Source: Rhodopila globiformis
Lineage (GTDB): Bacteria; Pseudomonadota; Alphaproteobacteria; Acetobacterales; Acetobacteraceae
Reading direction: 5' to 3'
Assembly (NCBI RefSeq): GCF_002937115.1
Contig: NZ_NHRY01000276.1
Span: 1-64,000, forward strand
Length of the DNA: 64,000 nt
The position numbers and the translations under genes are program-made. Below are positions 8,997 through 18,027 of this stretch, piece after piece; the stretch's first letter is position 1, and each line of letters starts with the position of its first letter. The notes beneath the pieces are model-generated. The model saw nothing but the letters and a program-made list of their open reading frames with translations. It was not told the DNA's origin and made no database searches.

Positions 8997-9737
8997 CTAC
9001 CCCAGCATCTGCACCATGCCGGTGGCGAGATCATAATATCCGGCTGTAATGCTCAGCTTCTTCTGTCTCACGAGATCGCTGAGCACAGGCGAGGAGTCAC
9101 GCAGCAAGGCCGCCTGGTTGAGCGCATTGTCCTTTTCCGCGGCAACCAGGTTGCCGTTCGCCTGATCGACCGCCGGGCGGATCAGCCGGTAGAGCGTGCT
9201 GATCTGGCCGGGAACCGGCTTGCCCTCGACCGCCGCCTTCACCGCGCCGCAACCCGAATGGCCCAGGACCATGATCGTCCTGGTCCCCAGCACGGCCGCG
9301 CCGTATTCCAGGCTGGCGATGATTTCAGCAGTAACGACATTGCCGGCGACGCGGGTGACGAATACTTTGCCGATACTCTGGTCGAAGACCAGTTCAACCG
9401 GCACGCGCGAATCGGCGCACGACAGCACCGCCGCGAAAGGCTCCTGCTTGCCGGCCGTTTGCTGCTTCAGCACAGCCAGGTCCTCCTGGAAGGAGATCAG
9501 CTGTTTCGAAACGAAGCGCTTGTTGCCGTCGAGCAGCGCCTGAAGCGCGGCGTCGGGTGTCATCGCGGTCTGTGCCCGGGCCGCTCCACCAGGGCCGATC
9601 AGGGTGATGATGCCGCCGGCAAAGGCGGACAGCGCGGTTCGCCGACCGATTGGAAAGAAGCCGGTGCAGCACTCACAGGCGCTCGGCCCATGTCGGACCG
9701 GGCTATGGAAACGTTCATCCGGCATATGCAGCTCCAT
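8997..9737 (-). CDS. Exported beta-class carbonic anhydrase
   Basis: 246 residues from the ATG at 9737. The zinc ligands of beta-carbonic anhydrases are present: Cys107 and Asp109 in SCADSRVPVE, then His160 and Cys163 in VLGHSGCGAVKAA. The N-terminus carries GRRTALSAFAGGIITLIG (about 31-48), a Tat-like twin-arginine signal ending near ARAQ, so the enzyme is probably periplasmic. An in-frame ATG at 9725 has GGAG six bases upstream and is an equally good start; the frame stays open further upstream but that part does not look coding. It interconverts CO2 and bicarbonate. It is a single gene, convergent with chaA. Confidence 0.93.
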   Translation of the reverse strand: MELHMPDERFHSPVRHGPSACECCTGFFPIGRRTALSAFAGGIITLIGPGGAARAQTAMTPDAALQALLDGNKRFVSKQLISFQEDLAVLKQQTAGKQEPFAAVLSCADSRVPVELVFDQSIGKVFVTRVAGNVVTAEIIASLEYGAAVLGTRTIMVLGHSGCGAVKAAVEGKPVPGQISTLYRLIRPAVDQANGNLVAAEKDNALNQAALLRDSSPVLSDLVRQKKLSITAGYYDLATGMVQMLG

Positions 9738-10481
9738 GAACTTCCGGCGCATGGCTGGGGTGGCAACCGCGGGCCGCGGATCATACTGCAACTGGTGACG
9801 TAGAACAGGAAGGCTTTGGCGCCCGGGGCAGCTGGAGGTCACTTCACTTCGGCCGGACGGCGCGATCGGCCACGATCGCTCCCGGCCGCGCTGGCCTTCG
9901 TTGTCCTGGGCCCAGGGCGGCGCCGAGGCCCGCTTATGCGTGCCAGGGCACGCCTGATTCCAGGAAACGATGCGGTTTCCATGACACGCTTCTCCGTGGC
10001 GCTCCATGGAGTCTTCGTTCCCTCCGTGTTGAAACGCCGAGGGCAATGCGCCCCCGACCTGGCCGCATCGGCACCGCCGGCACAGGCTGGCTCCCCGGAC
10101 GCCCCGGACCCGGTCAGGCAGGGGCGACAATGGCCGTGGCCGCGGCGCCCGGTGCGACAGGGTCGGCATGACGTGATCCCTCGTGACCCCGGCATGGCGC
10201 AACCGTGACACCCACGCACAGTTCAATCAGCAACCGGCAAGCTCTCTGCGAATTGTGCCAGACGCGCGAAATATTCTGTCGCAGCAGCCGCCTGAGGCGA
10301 AATCGCGCCACCGGCTGCCCGGACGGTATCACGACCACGCAAGCGGTTAACCAAAATCCGGTTAATTCAAACTATTGCATTGCATCAACAGCATTTTCTC
10401 ACCTGCACCGCTTGTCGAGCCTGCCTATATGCCGCTAGGTCAAAGCGAAGCGAGCCGGCAACCAGAGCGGGAGACGCACCC
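9738..10481. other. Intergenic region upstream of the PDH operon
   Basis: About 740 bp with no supported gene. Open frames on both strands look like chance high-GC frames. The part next to pdhA is less GC-rich and carries a direct repeat GGTTAA at about 10346 and 10360 (GGTTAACCAAAATCCGGTTAA region, split by a few bases), about 120 bp before the start. It may be regulatory. I could not assign a promoter with confidence. Confidence 0.45.
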
Positions 10482-11492
10482 ATGGCGCAAGCGGCTGAAA
10501 CGAGAAAGCGCGGCAGGACGAAGGAAAAGACCGTCGATCACGACCTTCTTCTGAAGGCGTATCGCAGCATGCTGCTGATCCGCCGCTTCGAGGAGAAGGC
10601 CGGTCAACTCTACGGCATGGGCCTGATTGGCGGATTCTGCCACCTCTACATCGGCCAGGAGGCCGTCGTCGTCGGCATGCAGTTGGCCATCTCCGACGGC
10701 GACCAGGTCATCACCTCCTACCGCGACCACGGCCACATGCTCGCCACCGGCATGGAGGCGCGCGGCGTGATGGCGGAACTGACCGGGCGCTCGGGCGGCT
10801 ATTCGCACGGTAAGGGCGGCTCGATGCACATGTTCAGCAAGGAGAAGGCCTTCTTCGGCGGGCACGGCATCGTCGGCGCGCAGGTCAGCCTGGGCAATGG
10901 CCTCGCGTTCAGCAACTGGTACCGCGGCAACGACCGGGTGTCGCTGACCTATTTCGGCGAGGGCGCCTCCAACCAGGGCCAGGTCTACGAAAGCTTCAAC
11001 ATGGCGGCGCTGATGAAGCTGCCGACGGTGTTCATCATCGAGAACAACAAATACGGCATGGGCACCTCGGTCGAGCGCGCCTCGGCCAGCCAGGACCTGT
11101 CGAAGAACGGCGCGCCTTGGGGCATCCCGGGCATGCAGGTGGACGGCATGGACGTACTGGCGGTGAAGGAGGCCGGCGACCAGGCGGTGGCGCACTGCCG
11201 CGCCGGCAAGGGGCCGTTCCTGCTGGAGATGAAGACCTACCGCTACCGCGGCCACTCGATGTCGGACCCGGCGAAATACCGCACGCGGGAAGAAGTGCAG
11301 ATGATGCGCACGCAGAACGACTGCATCGAGAACGCCCGCCACCGGCTGGAGGAGGCCGGCGTCGAGGACAAGGCGATCAAGGCGATCGACGACGAGGTGA
11401 AGGCGACCATCCAGGACGCCGCCGACTTCGCGCAGAGCAGCCCGGAGCCGGATCCCTCGGAACTCTACACCGACGTGCTGCTGGAGGCGTAA
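10482..11492 (+). CDS. pdhA: Pyruvate dehydrogenase E1 component, alpha subunit
   Basis: 336 residues from the ATG at 10482, which has GGGAG about ten bases upstream. The family pattern is clear: RSMLLIRRFEEKAGQLYGMG near the start, SYRDHGHMLA, and the GGSMHMF loop. The thiamine diphosphate/Mg motif is GEGASNQGQVYESFNMAAL ... ENNKYGMGT. The phosphorylation-loop-like YRYRGHSMSDPAKYR is also present. With PdhB it decarboxylates pyruvate and reductively acetylates the lipoyl group of E2. First gene of pdhA-pdhB-pdhC-GNAT-lpd; the next gene starts 3 bp after its stop. Confidence 0.97.
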   Translation: MAQAAETRKRGRTKEKTVDHDLLLKAYRSMLLIRRFEEKAGQLYGMGLIGGFCHLYIGQEAVVVGMQLAISDGDQVITSYRDHGHMLATGMEARGVMAELTGRSGGYSHGKGGSMHMFSKEKAFFGGHGIVGAQVSLGNGLAFSNWYRGNDRVSLTYFGEGASNQGQVYESFNMAALMKLPTVFIIENNKYGMGTSVERASASQDLSKNGAPWGIPGMQVDGMDVLAVKEAGDQAVAHCRAGKGPFLLEMKTYRYRGHSMSDPAKYRTREEVQMMRTQNDCIENARHRLEEAGVEDKAIKAIDDEVKATIQDAADFAQSSPEPDPSELYTDVLLEA

Positions 11493-11495
11493 GCG

Positions 11496-12878
11496 ATGGC
11501 CACACAGATCCTGATGCCGGCCCTGTCGCCCACCATGACCGAGGGCAAGCTGGCGAAATGGCTGAAAGGCGTCGGCGACGAGGTGAAGGCCGGCGACGTC
11601 ATCGCCGAGATCGAGACCGACAAGGCGACCATGGAAGTGGAAGCGGTGGACGAGGGCAAGCTGGCCCGCATCCTGGTCGACGAGGGCACCGAAGGCGTCG
11701 CGGTGAACACCCCGATCGCCATGCTGACCAGCAACGGCGAGGATGTCTCGGCCGTTGCGGCGCCCGCGCCCAAGGCGGAGGCCCCGATGCCGAAGGTCGC
11801 GGCCGAGGGCGCCGACGCCAAGGCAATCGCCGAGCAGGGCGCCAAGGGCCAGCGCGCGGCGGCTCTGGAAGCCGCCCCGGCGCCGGAGAAGGACTGGGGG
11901 CCGACCAAGCCGATCACGGTGCGCGAGGCGCTGCGCGACGCCATGGCTCTGGAGATGCGGCGCGACGGCGACGTCTTCCTGCTGGGCGAGGAAGTCGCGC
12001 AGTACCAGGGCGCCTACAAGATCAGCCAGGGCCTGCTGGACGAGTTCGGGCCGAAGCGGATCATCGACACGCCGATCACCGAGCACGGCTTCGCCGGCCT
12101 GGCCGTCGGCGCGGCGCTGAACGGGCTGAAGCCGATTGTCGAGTTCATGACGTTCAATTTCGCCATGCAGGCGATGGACCAGATCATCAACTCGGCCGCC
12201 AAGACGCTGTACATGTCGGGCGGACAGATGGGCTGCCCGATCGTGTTCCGAGGCCCGAACGGTGCCGCTTCCCGCGTCGCGGCGCAGCACTCGCAGTGCT
12301 ACGCGAGCTGGTACGCGCACGTACCGGGGCTGAAGGTGGTGGCGCCGTGGTCGTCGGCCGACGCCAAGGGGTTGCTGCGGGCGGCGATCCGCGACCCGAA
12401 CCCGGTGATCGTGCTGGAGAACGAGATCCTCTACGGCCACACCTTCGACTGCCCGGTGGACGACGACTTCATCGTCCCCATCGGCAAGGCCAAGATCGAG
12501 CGGGCCGGCAGCCACGTCACCCTCGTCGCCTTCAGCATCATGGTCGGCGTGGCGATGAAGGCGGCCGAGACACTGGCGGAACAGGGGATCGAGGCCGAGG
12601 TGATCAACCTGCGCAGCCTGCGCCCGCTGGACACCGCCGCGATCGTCGCGTCCGTGAAGAAGACCAACCGGCTGGTGACGGTGGAGGAAGGCTGGCCCTA
12701 CGCCGGCATCGGCGCCGAGATCGCCATGCAGGTGATTGAGCACGCGTTCGACTGGCTGGACGCCCCGCCGGTGCGCGTCCACGGCATTGACGTGCCGCTT
12801 CCCTACGCCGCGAATCTGGAGAAACTGGCGCTGCCGCAGCCCGAATGGGTGATCGACGCGGTGAAGAAGATCATCTGA
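11496..12878 (+). CDS. pdhB: Pyruvate dehydrogenase E1 beta subunit with N-terminal lipoyl domain
   Basis: 460 residues, longer than ordinary E1 beta (about 330), because residues 1-78 form a lipoyl domain (lipoyl Lys43 in ETDKATME), followed by an Ala/Pro/Lys-rich linker to about 130. The E1 beta body follows: [53 protein letters not shown], and a C-terminal transketolase domain ([15 protein letters not shown]). This fusion is a known alphaproteobacterial arrangement. The lipoyl domain is nearly the same as that of the E2 encoded next, pointing to duplication. It lies between pdhA (3 bp) and pdhC (15 bp). Confidence 0.97.
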   Translation: MATQILMPALSPTMTEGKLAKWLKGVGDEVKAGDVIAEIETDKATMEVEAVDEGKLARILVDEGTEGVAVNTPIAMLTSNGEDVSAVAAPAPKAEAPMPKVAAEGADAKAIAEQGAKGQRAAALEAAPAPEKDWGPTKPITVREALRDAMALEMRRDGDVFLLGEEVAQYQGAYKISQGLLDEFGPKRIIDTPITEHGFAGLAVGAALNGLKPIVEFMTFNFAMQAMDQIINSAAKTLYMSGGQMGCPIVFRGPNGAASRVAAQHSQCYASWYAHVPGLKVVAPWSSADAKGLLRAAIRDPNPVIVLENEILYGHTFDCPVDDDFIVPIGKAKIERAGSHVTLVAFSIMVGVAMKAAETLAEQGIEAEVINLRSLRPLDTAAIVASVKKTNRLVTVEEGWPYAGIGAEIAMQVIEHAFDWLDAPPVRVHGIDVPLPYAANLEKLALPQPEWVIDAVKKII

Positions 12879-12893
12879 CGGGGAGCGTTGACC

Positions 12894-14237
12894 ATGGCGA
12901 CCAATATCCTGATGCCGGCCCTGAGCCCGACGATGACGGAAGGCACGCTGGCACGCTGGCTGAAGAAGGAAGGCGACAGCATCAAGGCCGGCGACGTCAT
13001 CGCTGAAATCGAAACCGACAAGGCGACCATGGAGGTCGAGGCGGTCGACGAGGGCGTGCTGGGCAAGATTCTCGTTGCCGACGGCTCGGCCAACATCGCG
13101 GTGAACGAGCCGATTGCCATCCTGGTGGAGGAAGGCGAGGCGGTGCCGGCCGCGCCGGCCGCAGCCCCGGCGCCGCAGCCACCCGCACAGAAGCAGGCGC
13201 CGCAGAAAACGGAGGTGGCATCGCCCACGCCGAAGACCGAGCCAGCACCCGGGCCGAAGGCTCCGGCACCGGCGGGCAACGGGCATGACACCTCGGGCGA
13301 GCGCATCTTCGCCTCGCCGCTGGCACGGCGCATGGCGCGGCAGGCGGGGATCGACCTGCGCAGCCTGAAGGGCAGCGGGCCGAACGGACGGATCATCCGG
13401 GCGGATATCGAGGCGGCGCGGAAGGGCGGCGTCGCACCCGCGGCCGAGGCTCGTGCGCCTGCCGCGCCGGCCGTGGCTCCGGCGGTCGCGCCGCCTTCGG
13501 CTCCGCCGCTGGGACAGGCGGCAGCACCGGCGATCACGGCGCCGCACAAGCTGGTGCCGCATACCTCGATGCGGAAGGTGATCGCGCGGCGGCTGAGCGA
13601 GGCGAAGGCGACGATCCCGCATTTCTACGTCTCGATGGACATCGAGATCGACGCGCTGATCGACCTGATGAAGCAGTTGAACGCCAAGGCGCCGAAGGAA
13701 GGCCCGGGGGCGTATGCGATCACCATCAACGACCTGGTGATCAAGGCCGCCGCCGCGACGCTGCGGGAGATGCCGACGGTCAACGCCAGTTGGACCGACG
13801 ACGGCATGGTCTTCTACGACGACGTCGACGTCAGCGTGGCGGTGGCGATCCCGGACGGGCTGATTACGCCGATAATTCGGAAAGCGGATCAGAAAGGACT
13901 GGCAACGATCAGCCGGGAGATGAAGGATCTGGCCGGCCGGGCGCGGGCCGGGAAGCTGAAGCCCGAGGAATTCCAGGGCGGTGGGTTCTCGATCTCCAAC
14001 ATGGGCATGTTCGGGGTGACCGAGTTCGCGGCGGTCATCAACCCGCCGCAGGGGGCGATCCTGGCGGTGGCGGCGGGGCAGAAGCGGCCGGTGGTGAAGA
14101 ACGACGCGCTGGCGATCGCGACGGTGATGACCTGCACGCTCTCGGTGGACCACCGGGTGGTGGACGGCGCGCTGGGGGCGCAATGGCTGCGCGCGTTCAA
14201 GCGGCTGGTGGAGGATCCGCTGGGGCTGCTGCTGTAG
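12894..14237 (+). CDS. pdhC: Dihydrolipoamide acetyltransferase (E2) of pyruvate dehydrogenase
   Basis: 447 residues from the ATG at 12894; GGGGAG lies just upstream. One lipoyl domain (1-77, Lys43 in ETDKATME), then an Ala/Pro linker. The peripheral-subunit-binding domain is at about 140-175 ([16 protein letters not shown] ... [12 protein letters not shown]). A second flexible linker leads to the catalytic domain with [29 protein letters not shown] and the active-site [14 protein letters not shown] near the C-terminus. It transfers the acetyl group to CoA and forms the complex core. Confidence 0.97.
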   Translation: MATNILMPALSPTMTEGTLARWLKKEGDSIKAGDVIAEIETDKATMEVEAVDEGVLGKILVADGSANIAVNEPIAILVEEGEAVPAAPAAAPAPQPPAQKQAPQKTEVASPTPKTEPAPGPKAPAPAGNGHDTSGERIFASPLARRMARQAGIDLRSLKGSGPNGRIIRADIEAARKGGVAPAAEARAPAAPAVAPAVAPPSAPPLGQAAAPAITAPHKLVPHTSMRKVIARRLSEAKATIPHFYVSMDIEIDALIDLMKQLNAKAPKEGPGAYAITINDLVIKAAAATLREMPTVNASWTDDGMVFYDDVDVSVAVAIPDGLITPIIRKADQKGLATISREMKDLAGRARAGKLKPEEFQGGGFSISNMGMFGVTEFAAVINPPQGAILAVAAGQKRPVVKNDALAIATVMTCTLSVDHRVVDGALGAQWLRAFKRLVEDPLGLLL

Positions 14238-14312
14238 GGTGATGGGACGGCGCTGTTGGCCGGTAGCGAGGCCGCACCGGCCCCTCCCGCCGGGGCCGGG
14301 ACACGCACAGCC

Positions 14313-14798
14313 ATGACGGATGGTGCGACACTTCGTCCGGCCACCCCGGCCGATCTGCCGGAAATCGTGCGGCTGATCCGCGCGCTGGCGGAGTACGAAC
14401 ACCTGCTGCACGAAACGACCGTTACTGACGACGACCTGCGCGAGCCGCTGTTCGGCCCCCTGCCCCGCGCCCATGCCATCCTGGCCGAAGCCGATGGACG
14501 ACCCGTCGGCCTCGCACTGTTCTACTACACCTTCAGCACCTTCAAGGCCCGTTCCAACATCTTCCTGGAAGACCTGTTCGTCGAGCCCGCGCATCGCGGC
14601 GCCGGCATCGGGCTGGCGCTGATGCGCCACGTCGCGCGGCGGGCCGTGGCGGAGAACTGCGCGCGCCTGGAATGGCGCGTGCTCAACTGGAACCAGCCCT
14701 CGATCGATTTCTACCAGCGCATCGGCGCGGAAACGATGCAGGACTGGCACACACGACAACTTGGCGGCGAGGCACTCCTCGCCCTGGCGGAAGGATAG
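14313..14798 (+). CDS. GNAT-family N-acetyltransferase inside the PDH operon
   Basis: 161 residues from the ATG at 14313. The GNAT fold is clear: LRPATPADLPEIVRLIRALAEYE at the start (motif C/D), FLEDLFVEPAHRGAGIGLALM with the acetyl-CoA-binding Q/RxxGxG/A loop (R-G-A-G-I-G), and WRVLNWNQPSIDFYQRIGA (motif B). The pattern around LAEYEHL, the FLEDLFV strand and NxxSIxFY resemble the diamine/thialysine acetyltransferase (SAT-like) subgroup, so a small amine substrate is plausible. It lies 75 bp after the E2 gene and 4 bp before lpd, in the same direction, so it is probably co-transcribed with the acetyl-CoA-producing complex. The substrate is not known. Confidence 0.92.
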   Translation: MTDGATLRPATPADLPEIVRLIRALAEYEHLLHETTVTDDDLREPLFGPLPRAHAILAEADGRPVGLALFYYTFSTFKARSNIFLEDLFVEPAHRGAGIGLALMRHVARRAVAENCARLEWRVLNWNQPSIDFYQRIGAETMQDWHTRQLGGEALLALAEG

Positions 14799-14802
14799 TC
14801 CC

Positions 14803-16203
14803 ATGGCGGAGCAAGCATTCGATCTGGTCGTCGTCGGCGGTGGTCCCGGCGGCTACGTGGCCGCGATCCGGGCGGCGCAGCTCGGCATGAAGACCGCGGT
14901 GGTGGAGCGCGAGCACCTGGGCGGCATCTGCCTCAACTGGGGCTGCATCCCGACCAAGGCGCTGTTGCGCACCAGCGAGATCAACCACCTGCTGCATCAC
15001 CTGCCGGATTTCGGTTTCGCGGCGGTGGAATCCCGTTTCGATCTCGACAAGGTGGTGCAGCGGTCGCGCGCGGTGGCGAAGCAGCTTTCGTCCGGAGTGG
15101 CGCATCTGTTACGCAAGAATAAGGTCACCGTGTTCGACGGCAGCGGCAAGCTGGCCGGCAAGCAGACGCTGGCAGTCAGCAAGGACGGCAAGGACGTCGC
15201 GACGCTGAAGTCGCCGCACATCATCCTCGCCACCGGCGCCCGCGCCCGGCAGCTTCCGGGGATCGAGGCCGACGGCAAGCTGATCTGGTCCTACAAGGAA
15301 GCGATGGTGCCGGCCAGCTTCCCGAAATCGCTGCTGGTCATTGGCTCCGGCGCCATCGGCATCGAATTCGCCAGCTTCTACCTGAACATGGGCGCGCAGG
15401 TGACGGTGGTCGAACTGCTGCCGCGCATCCTGCCGGTCGAGGACGAGGAAATCTCGGCCTTCGCCCACAAGGCGTTCGAGAAGCAGGGCATGAAGATCAT
15501 GGTCAACGCCTCGGTGAAGAGCGTCAGGAAGGGCGAGGACAACGTCGCCGCAACGGTCGAGGCGGGCGGAAAAACCCGGGAGATCACCGTCGATCGGGTG
15601 ATCTCCGCCGTCGGCATCGTCGGCAACGTTGAGAACATCGGCCTGGAAGGCACCGGCGTGAAGGTCGATCGCACGCACGTCGTGATCGACGAATACTGCC
15701 GCACCGGGGAACCCGGCGTCTATGCCATCGGCGACCTGACCGGACCGCCCTGGCTGGCGCACAAGGCCAGCCATGAGGGCGTGATCTGCGTCGAGAAGAT
15801 CGCCGGCCTGAACGACGTTCATCCAATCAACGTGCAGAACATCCCCGGCTGCACCTATTGCCGCCCGCAGGTCGCCTCGGTTGGCCTGACCGAAACGAAA
15901 GCCAGGGAAGCCGGACACGAACTGAAGGTCGGCCGGTTTCCTTTTATAGGAAACGGCAAGGCGATCGCGATGGGCGAGCCTGAGGGCATGGTCAAGACCG
16001 TGTTCGACGCCAGGACCGGAGAACTGCTCGGCGCGCACATGATCGGCGCTGAAGTAACGGAAATGATCCAGGGCTACACCATCGCCCGCACCCTGGAGAC
16101 GACGGAAACCGACCTGATGCACACGGTGTTCCCGCATCCCACGGTCAGCGAAACGATGCACGAGGCGGTGCTGGACGCCTACAAGCGGGCTATTCATTTC
16201 TGA
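14803..16203 (+). CDS. lpdA: Dihydrolipoamide dehydrogenase (E3)
   Basis: 466 residues from the ATG at 14803, preceded by AAGGA. FAD-binding VVVGGGPGGYVAAIRAAQ at the N-terminus, the redox disulfide in GGICLNWGCIPTKAL (C-x4-C), the NAD-binding LLVIGSGAIGIEFASFY, the second FAD contact YAIGDLTG, and the C-terminal HPTVSETMHEAV with the catalytic His-Glu pair. It reoxidises dihydrolipoamide of the PDH complex. Last gene of the operon, followed by a REP-like palindrome. Confidence 0.97.
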   Translation: MAEQAFDLVVVGGGPGGYVAAIRAAQLGMKTAVVEREHLGGICLNWGCIPTKALLRTSEINHLLHHLPDFGFAAVESRFDLDKVVQRSRAVAKQLSSGVAHLLRKNKVTVFDGSGKLAGKQTLAVSKDGKDVATLKSPHIILATGARARQLPGIEADGKLIWSYKEAMVPASFPKSLLVIGSGAIGIEFASFYLNMGAQVTVVELLPRILPVEDEEISAFAHKAFEKQGMKIMVNASVKSVRKGEDNVAATVEAGGKTREITVDRVISAVGIVGNVENIGLEGTGVKVDRTHVVIDEYCRTGEPGVYAIGDLTGPPWLAHKASHEGVICVEKIAGLNDVHPINVQNIPGCTYCRPQVASVGLTETKAREAGHELKVGRFPFIGNGKAIAMGEPEGMVKTVFDARTGELLGAHMIGAEVTEMIQGYTIARTLETTETDLMHTVFPHPTVSETMHEAVLDAYKRAIHF

Positions 16204-16244
16204 ACCGTAGCGGTGGCGGCACCGTGCCGCGGTCCGCGCCCCAT

Positions 16245-16322
16245 CGTCATGGCCGGGCATGTCCCGGCCATCCACCCCCCGCCGTCGAAGCGCAGATGGC
16301 CGGGACACGCCCGGCCATGACG
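16245..16322. repeat. REP-like palindrome after lpdA
   Basis: CGTCATGGCCGGGCATGTCC ... GGACACGCCCGGCCATGACG, 27-bp arms with one mismatch and the spacer CCACCCCCCGCCGTCGAAGC followed by GCAG. It lies between convergent lpdA and argB and might end transcripts from both sides, although there is no T-run. Confidence 0.8.
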
Positions 16323-16415
16323 GAAAGATAACGGACCAGCCGCCTGATCCTTTCTACGCCTTGTCCTGTATACGTATGGGAACACGCCCAGCCGAGGGAG
16401 AAGGAACGATCGCCC

Positions 16416-17327
16416 CTACCGCCGGATCAGCGTGCCCGGCCCGGCCTCGGTGAACAACTCCAGCAGGCAGGCGTGCGGCACGCGGCCATCCAGGATCACC
16501 GCGCCCTTGACGCCCTGGCGCACCGCCTCGACACAGTTCTCCACCTTCGGGATCATGCCGCCGGTGATAGTGCCGTCCTCGATCCGTTCCTGCACCTCGT
16601 GCAGGCTCATCGACTGGATCAGCTTCTTCTCCTTGTCGAGCACGCCCGACACGTCCGTCAACATCAGCAGCCGCGTCGCGTTCAGCGCGCCGGCAACGGC
16701 GGCGGCCACGGTGTCGGCGTTGATGTTGTAGGTCTCGCCATCGGCGCCGACGCCCACCGGCGCGATCACCGGCACCAGCCCGCCGCCGGTCAACGCATGG
16801 ATCACCCGCACGTCAACGCCGATCGGCTCACCGACGAAGCCCAGGTCGAGCACCTTCTCGATGTTGCTGTCCGGGTCCTTCGCGGTGCGGGCCAGCTTGC
16901 GGGCGCGGATCATGGCGCCGTCCTTGCCACAGATGCCCACCGCCAGCGCGCCGGCGCGGGTGATCAGGCCGGCGACGTATTTGTTGACCGTGCCGGCCAG
17001 CACCATCTCCACCACCTCGACCATCGCGGCGTCGGTAACGCGCAGCCCATCGACGAATGTGGACTGGATCTTCAGCCGGTTGAGCATGGCGTTGATCTGC
17101 GGCCCGCCGCCATGCACCACCACCGGGTTGATGCCGACCTGCTTGAGCAGGGCGATGTCGTTGCCGAACTGCTGGGCGAGGTGTTCCTCACCCATGGCGT
17201 GGCCGCCGTATTTCACCACCACGGTCGCCCCGGCGTAGCGGCGCAGGAACGGCAGGGCGTGGGCCAGGACCTCGGCCTGCTGGGTGGCCGCGGCGATGTC
17301 GATGGCTTGGGTGCTTGGCTCGCTCAT
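16416..17327 (-). CDS. argB: Acetylglutamate kinase
   Basis: 303 residues from the ATG at 17327. The amino-acid-kinase family motifs are present: [13 protein letters not shown] at the N-terminus (phosphate-binding Lys), [36 protein letters not shown], and [16 protein letters not shown] with the ATP-side [22 protein letters not shown] lies near the end. It phosphorylates N-acetylglutamate in arginine synthesis. In many alphaproteobacteria argB directly follows engB at the end of the rpmH-rnpA-yidC-engB cluster; here about 5 kb separates them. Confidence 0.96.
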   Translation of the reverse strand: MSEPSTQAIDIAAATQQAEVLAHALPFLRRYAGATVVVKYGGHAMGEEHLAQQFGNDIALLKQVGINPVVVHGGGPQINAMLNRLKIQSTFVDGLRVTDAAMVEVVEMVLAGTVNKYVAGLITRAGALAVGICGKDGAMIRARKLARTAKDPDSNIEKVLDLGFVGEPIGVDVRVIHALTGGGLVPVIAPVGVGADGETYNINADTVAAAVAGALNATRLLMLTDVSGVLDKEKKLIQSMSLHEVQERIEDGTITGGMIPKVENCVEAVRQGVKGAVILDGRVPHACLLELFTEAGPGTLIRR

Positions 17328-17372
17328 GCCGCGCGTGTAGGGCCGTGAGGGCCGGAGGGTCAAGCTGCGAGC

Positions 17373-17743
17373 CTATGACCGTTGCAAAGGTAGAAGCCTG
17401 ATCCGCATGCGGTCCGGCTCGATGGTCAACAGGGCGCCGGCTTCCAGTTCGGCCGCCATTTGCCGCAGGGCCGCAACCATGTGTAGCCCGATCGCAGCGA
17501 TACCGACGTCCTCCGCCCGGATCTGCACAACACTCGGCCCGCCGCCACCTGTCGCTGCGAGGATCGCGCTGAAGTCGAGATCGTGGGTCAGCACCACGTA
17601 ACCATGCGTGCCGGCATACCGCATGATCTCCGATCGGAGGCATCTGGCGCGCCGACGGTGGACCAATGCACAGCTTCCGTCCCGGCCTCCGTCAGCGTGC
17701 CAACCCACCGCGGCGACAGATTCATGTCAACGAGCAGTTTCAT
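17373..17743 (-). pseudogene. DUF5615-type PIN-like toxin gene with a frameshift
   Basis: The ATG at 17743 gives a good DUF5615 start (MKLLVDMNLSPRWVGTL...) that reads about 35 codons to near 17635. The rest of the family sequence (EIMRYAGTHGYVVLTHDLDFS ... to a stop at 17373) is in the next frame. One missing G in the GATCGGAGATC stretch at about 17630-17640 explains the break. The DUF433 partner is directly upstream and overlaps by 4 bp, which supports toxin-antitoxin identity. It could be a true pseudogene or a sequencing error. A shorter product could start within the second frame but would lack the N-terminal acidic strand. Confidence 0.75.
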
Positions 17744-17970
17744 GCTCCGGCGATGGCAACCTCACGCTCTTCCGCACGCCACGCCGCGTAGCGTAGTGCC
17801 TGAAGGATGTCCTCGTGCTCAAGATATGGGTAGTCTGCCAGGATCTCCTCGATCGAGCGCCCGGCGCCGATCTGGCCGACGATCATGCCGACGGTGACAC
17901 GCATGCCGCGAATGCAGGCCTTGCCGCCCATGACGCCTGGCTGTTGGGTAATACGGTCGAGTTGGTCCAT
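17740..17970 (-). CDS. DUF433 antitoxin-like protein
   Basis: 76 residues from the ATG at 17970. The DUF433 signature is visible: a short helix (MDQLDRITQQPGVMGGKACI), RGMRVTVGMIVGQIGAG with the winged-helix-like fold, then SIEEILADYPYLEHEDILQALRYAAW. DUF433 proteins are usually paired with a DUF5615 PIN-like protein and are taken to be antitoxins. The stop overlaps the start of the frameshifted DUF5615 gene (ATGA), as expected for such a pair. Confidence 0.88.
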   Translation of the reverse strand: MDQLDRITQQPGVMGGKACIRGMRVTVGMIVGQIGAGRSIEEILADYPYLEHEDILQALRYAAWRAEEREVAIAGA

Positions 17971-18027
17971 GCACTGCCTCCCTGCGGCGACGGCCCTCGA
18001 TACCACAACGAAGCCGCCGACGCAGCG

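Noticed and set aside
9738-10226. Upstream extension of the carbonic anhydrase frame
   Set aside because: The extension adds 163 residues of low-complexity sequence in front of a twin-arginine signal; starts at 9737 or 9725 with good ribosome-binding sites are more plausible.
10440-14804. Open frame of 1454 codons on the minus strand across the whole PDH operon
   Set aside because: It is exactly antisense to pdhA, pdhB, pdhC and the GNAT gene, which have clear motifs. Its translation is rich in Arg, His, Gly and Asp with no domain, the usual product of high-GC codon bias.
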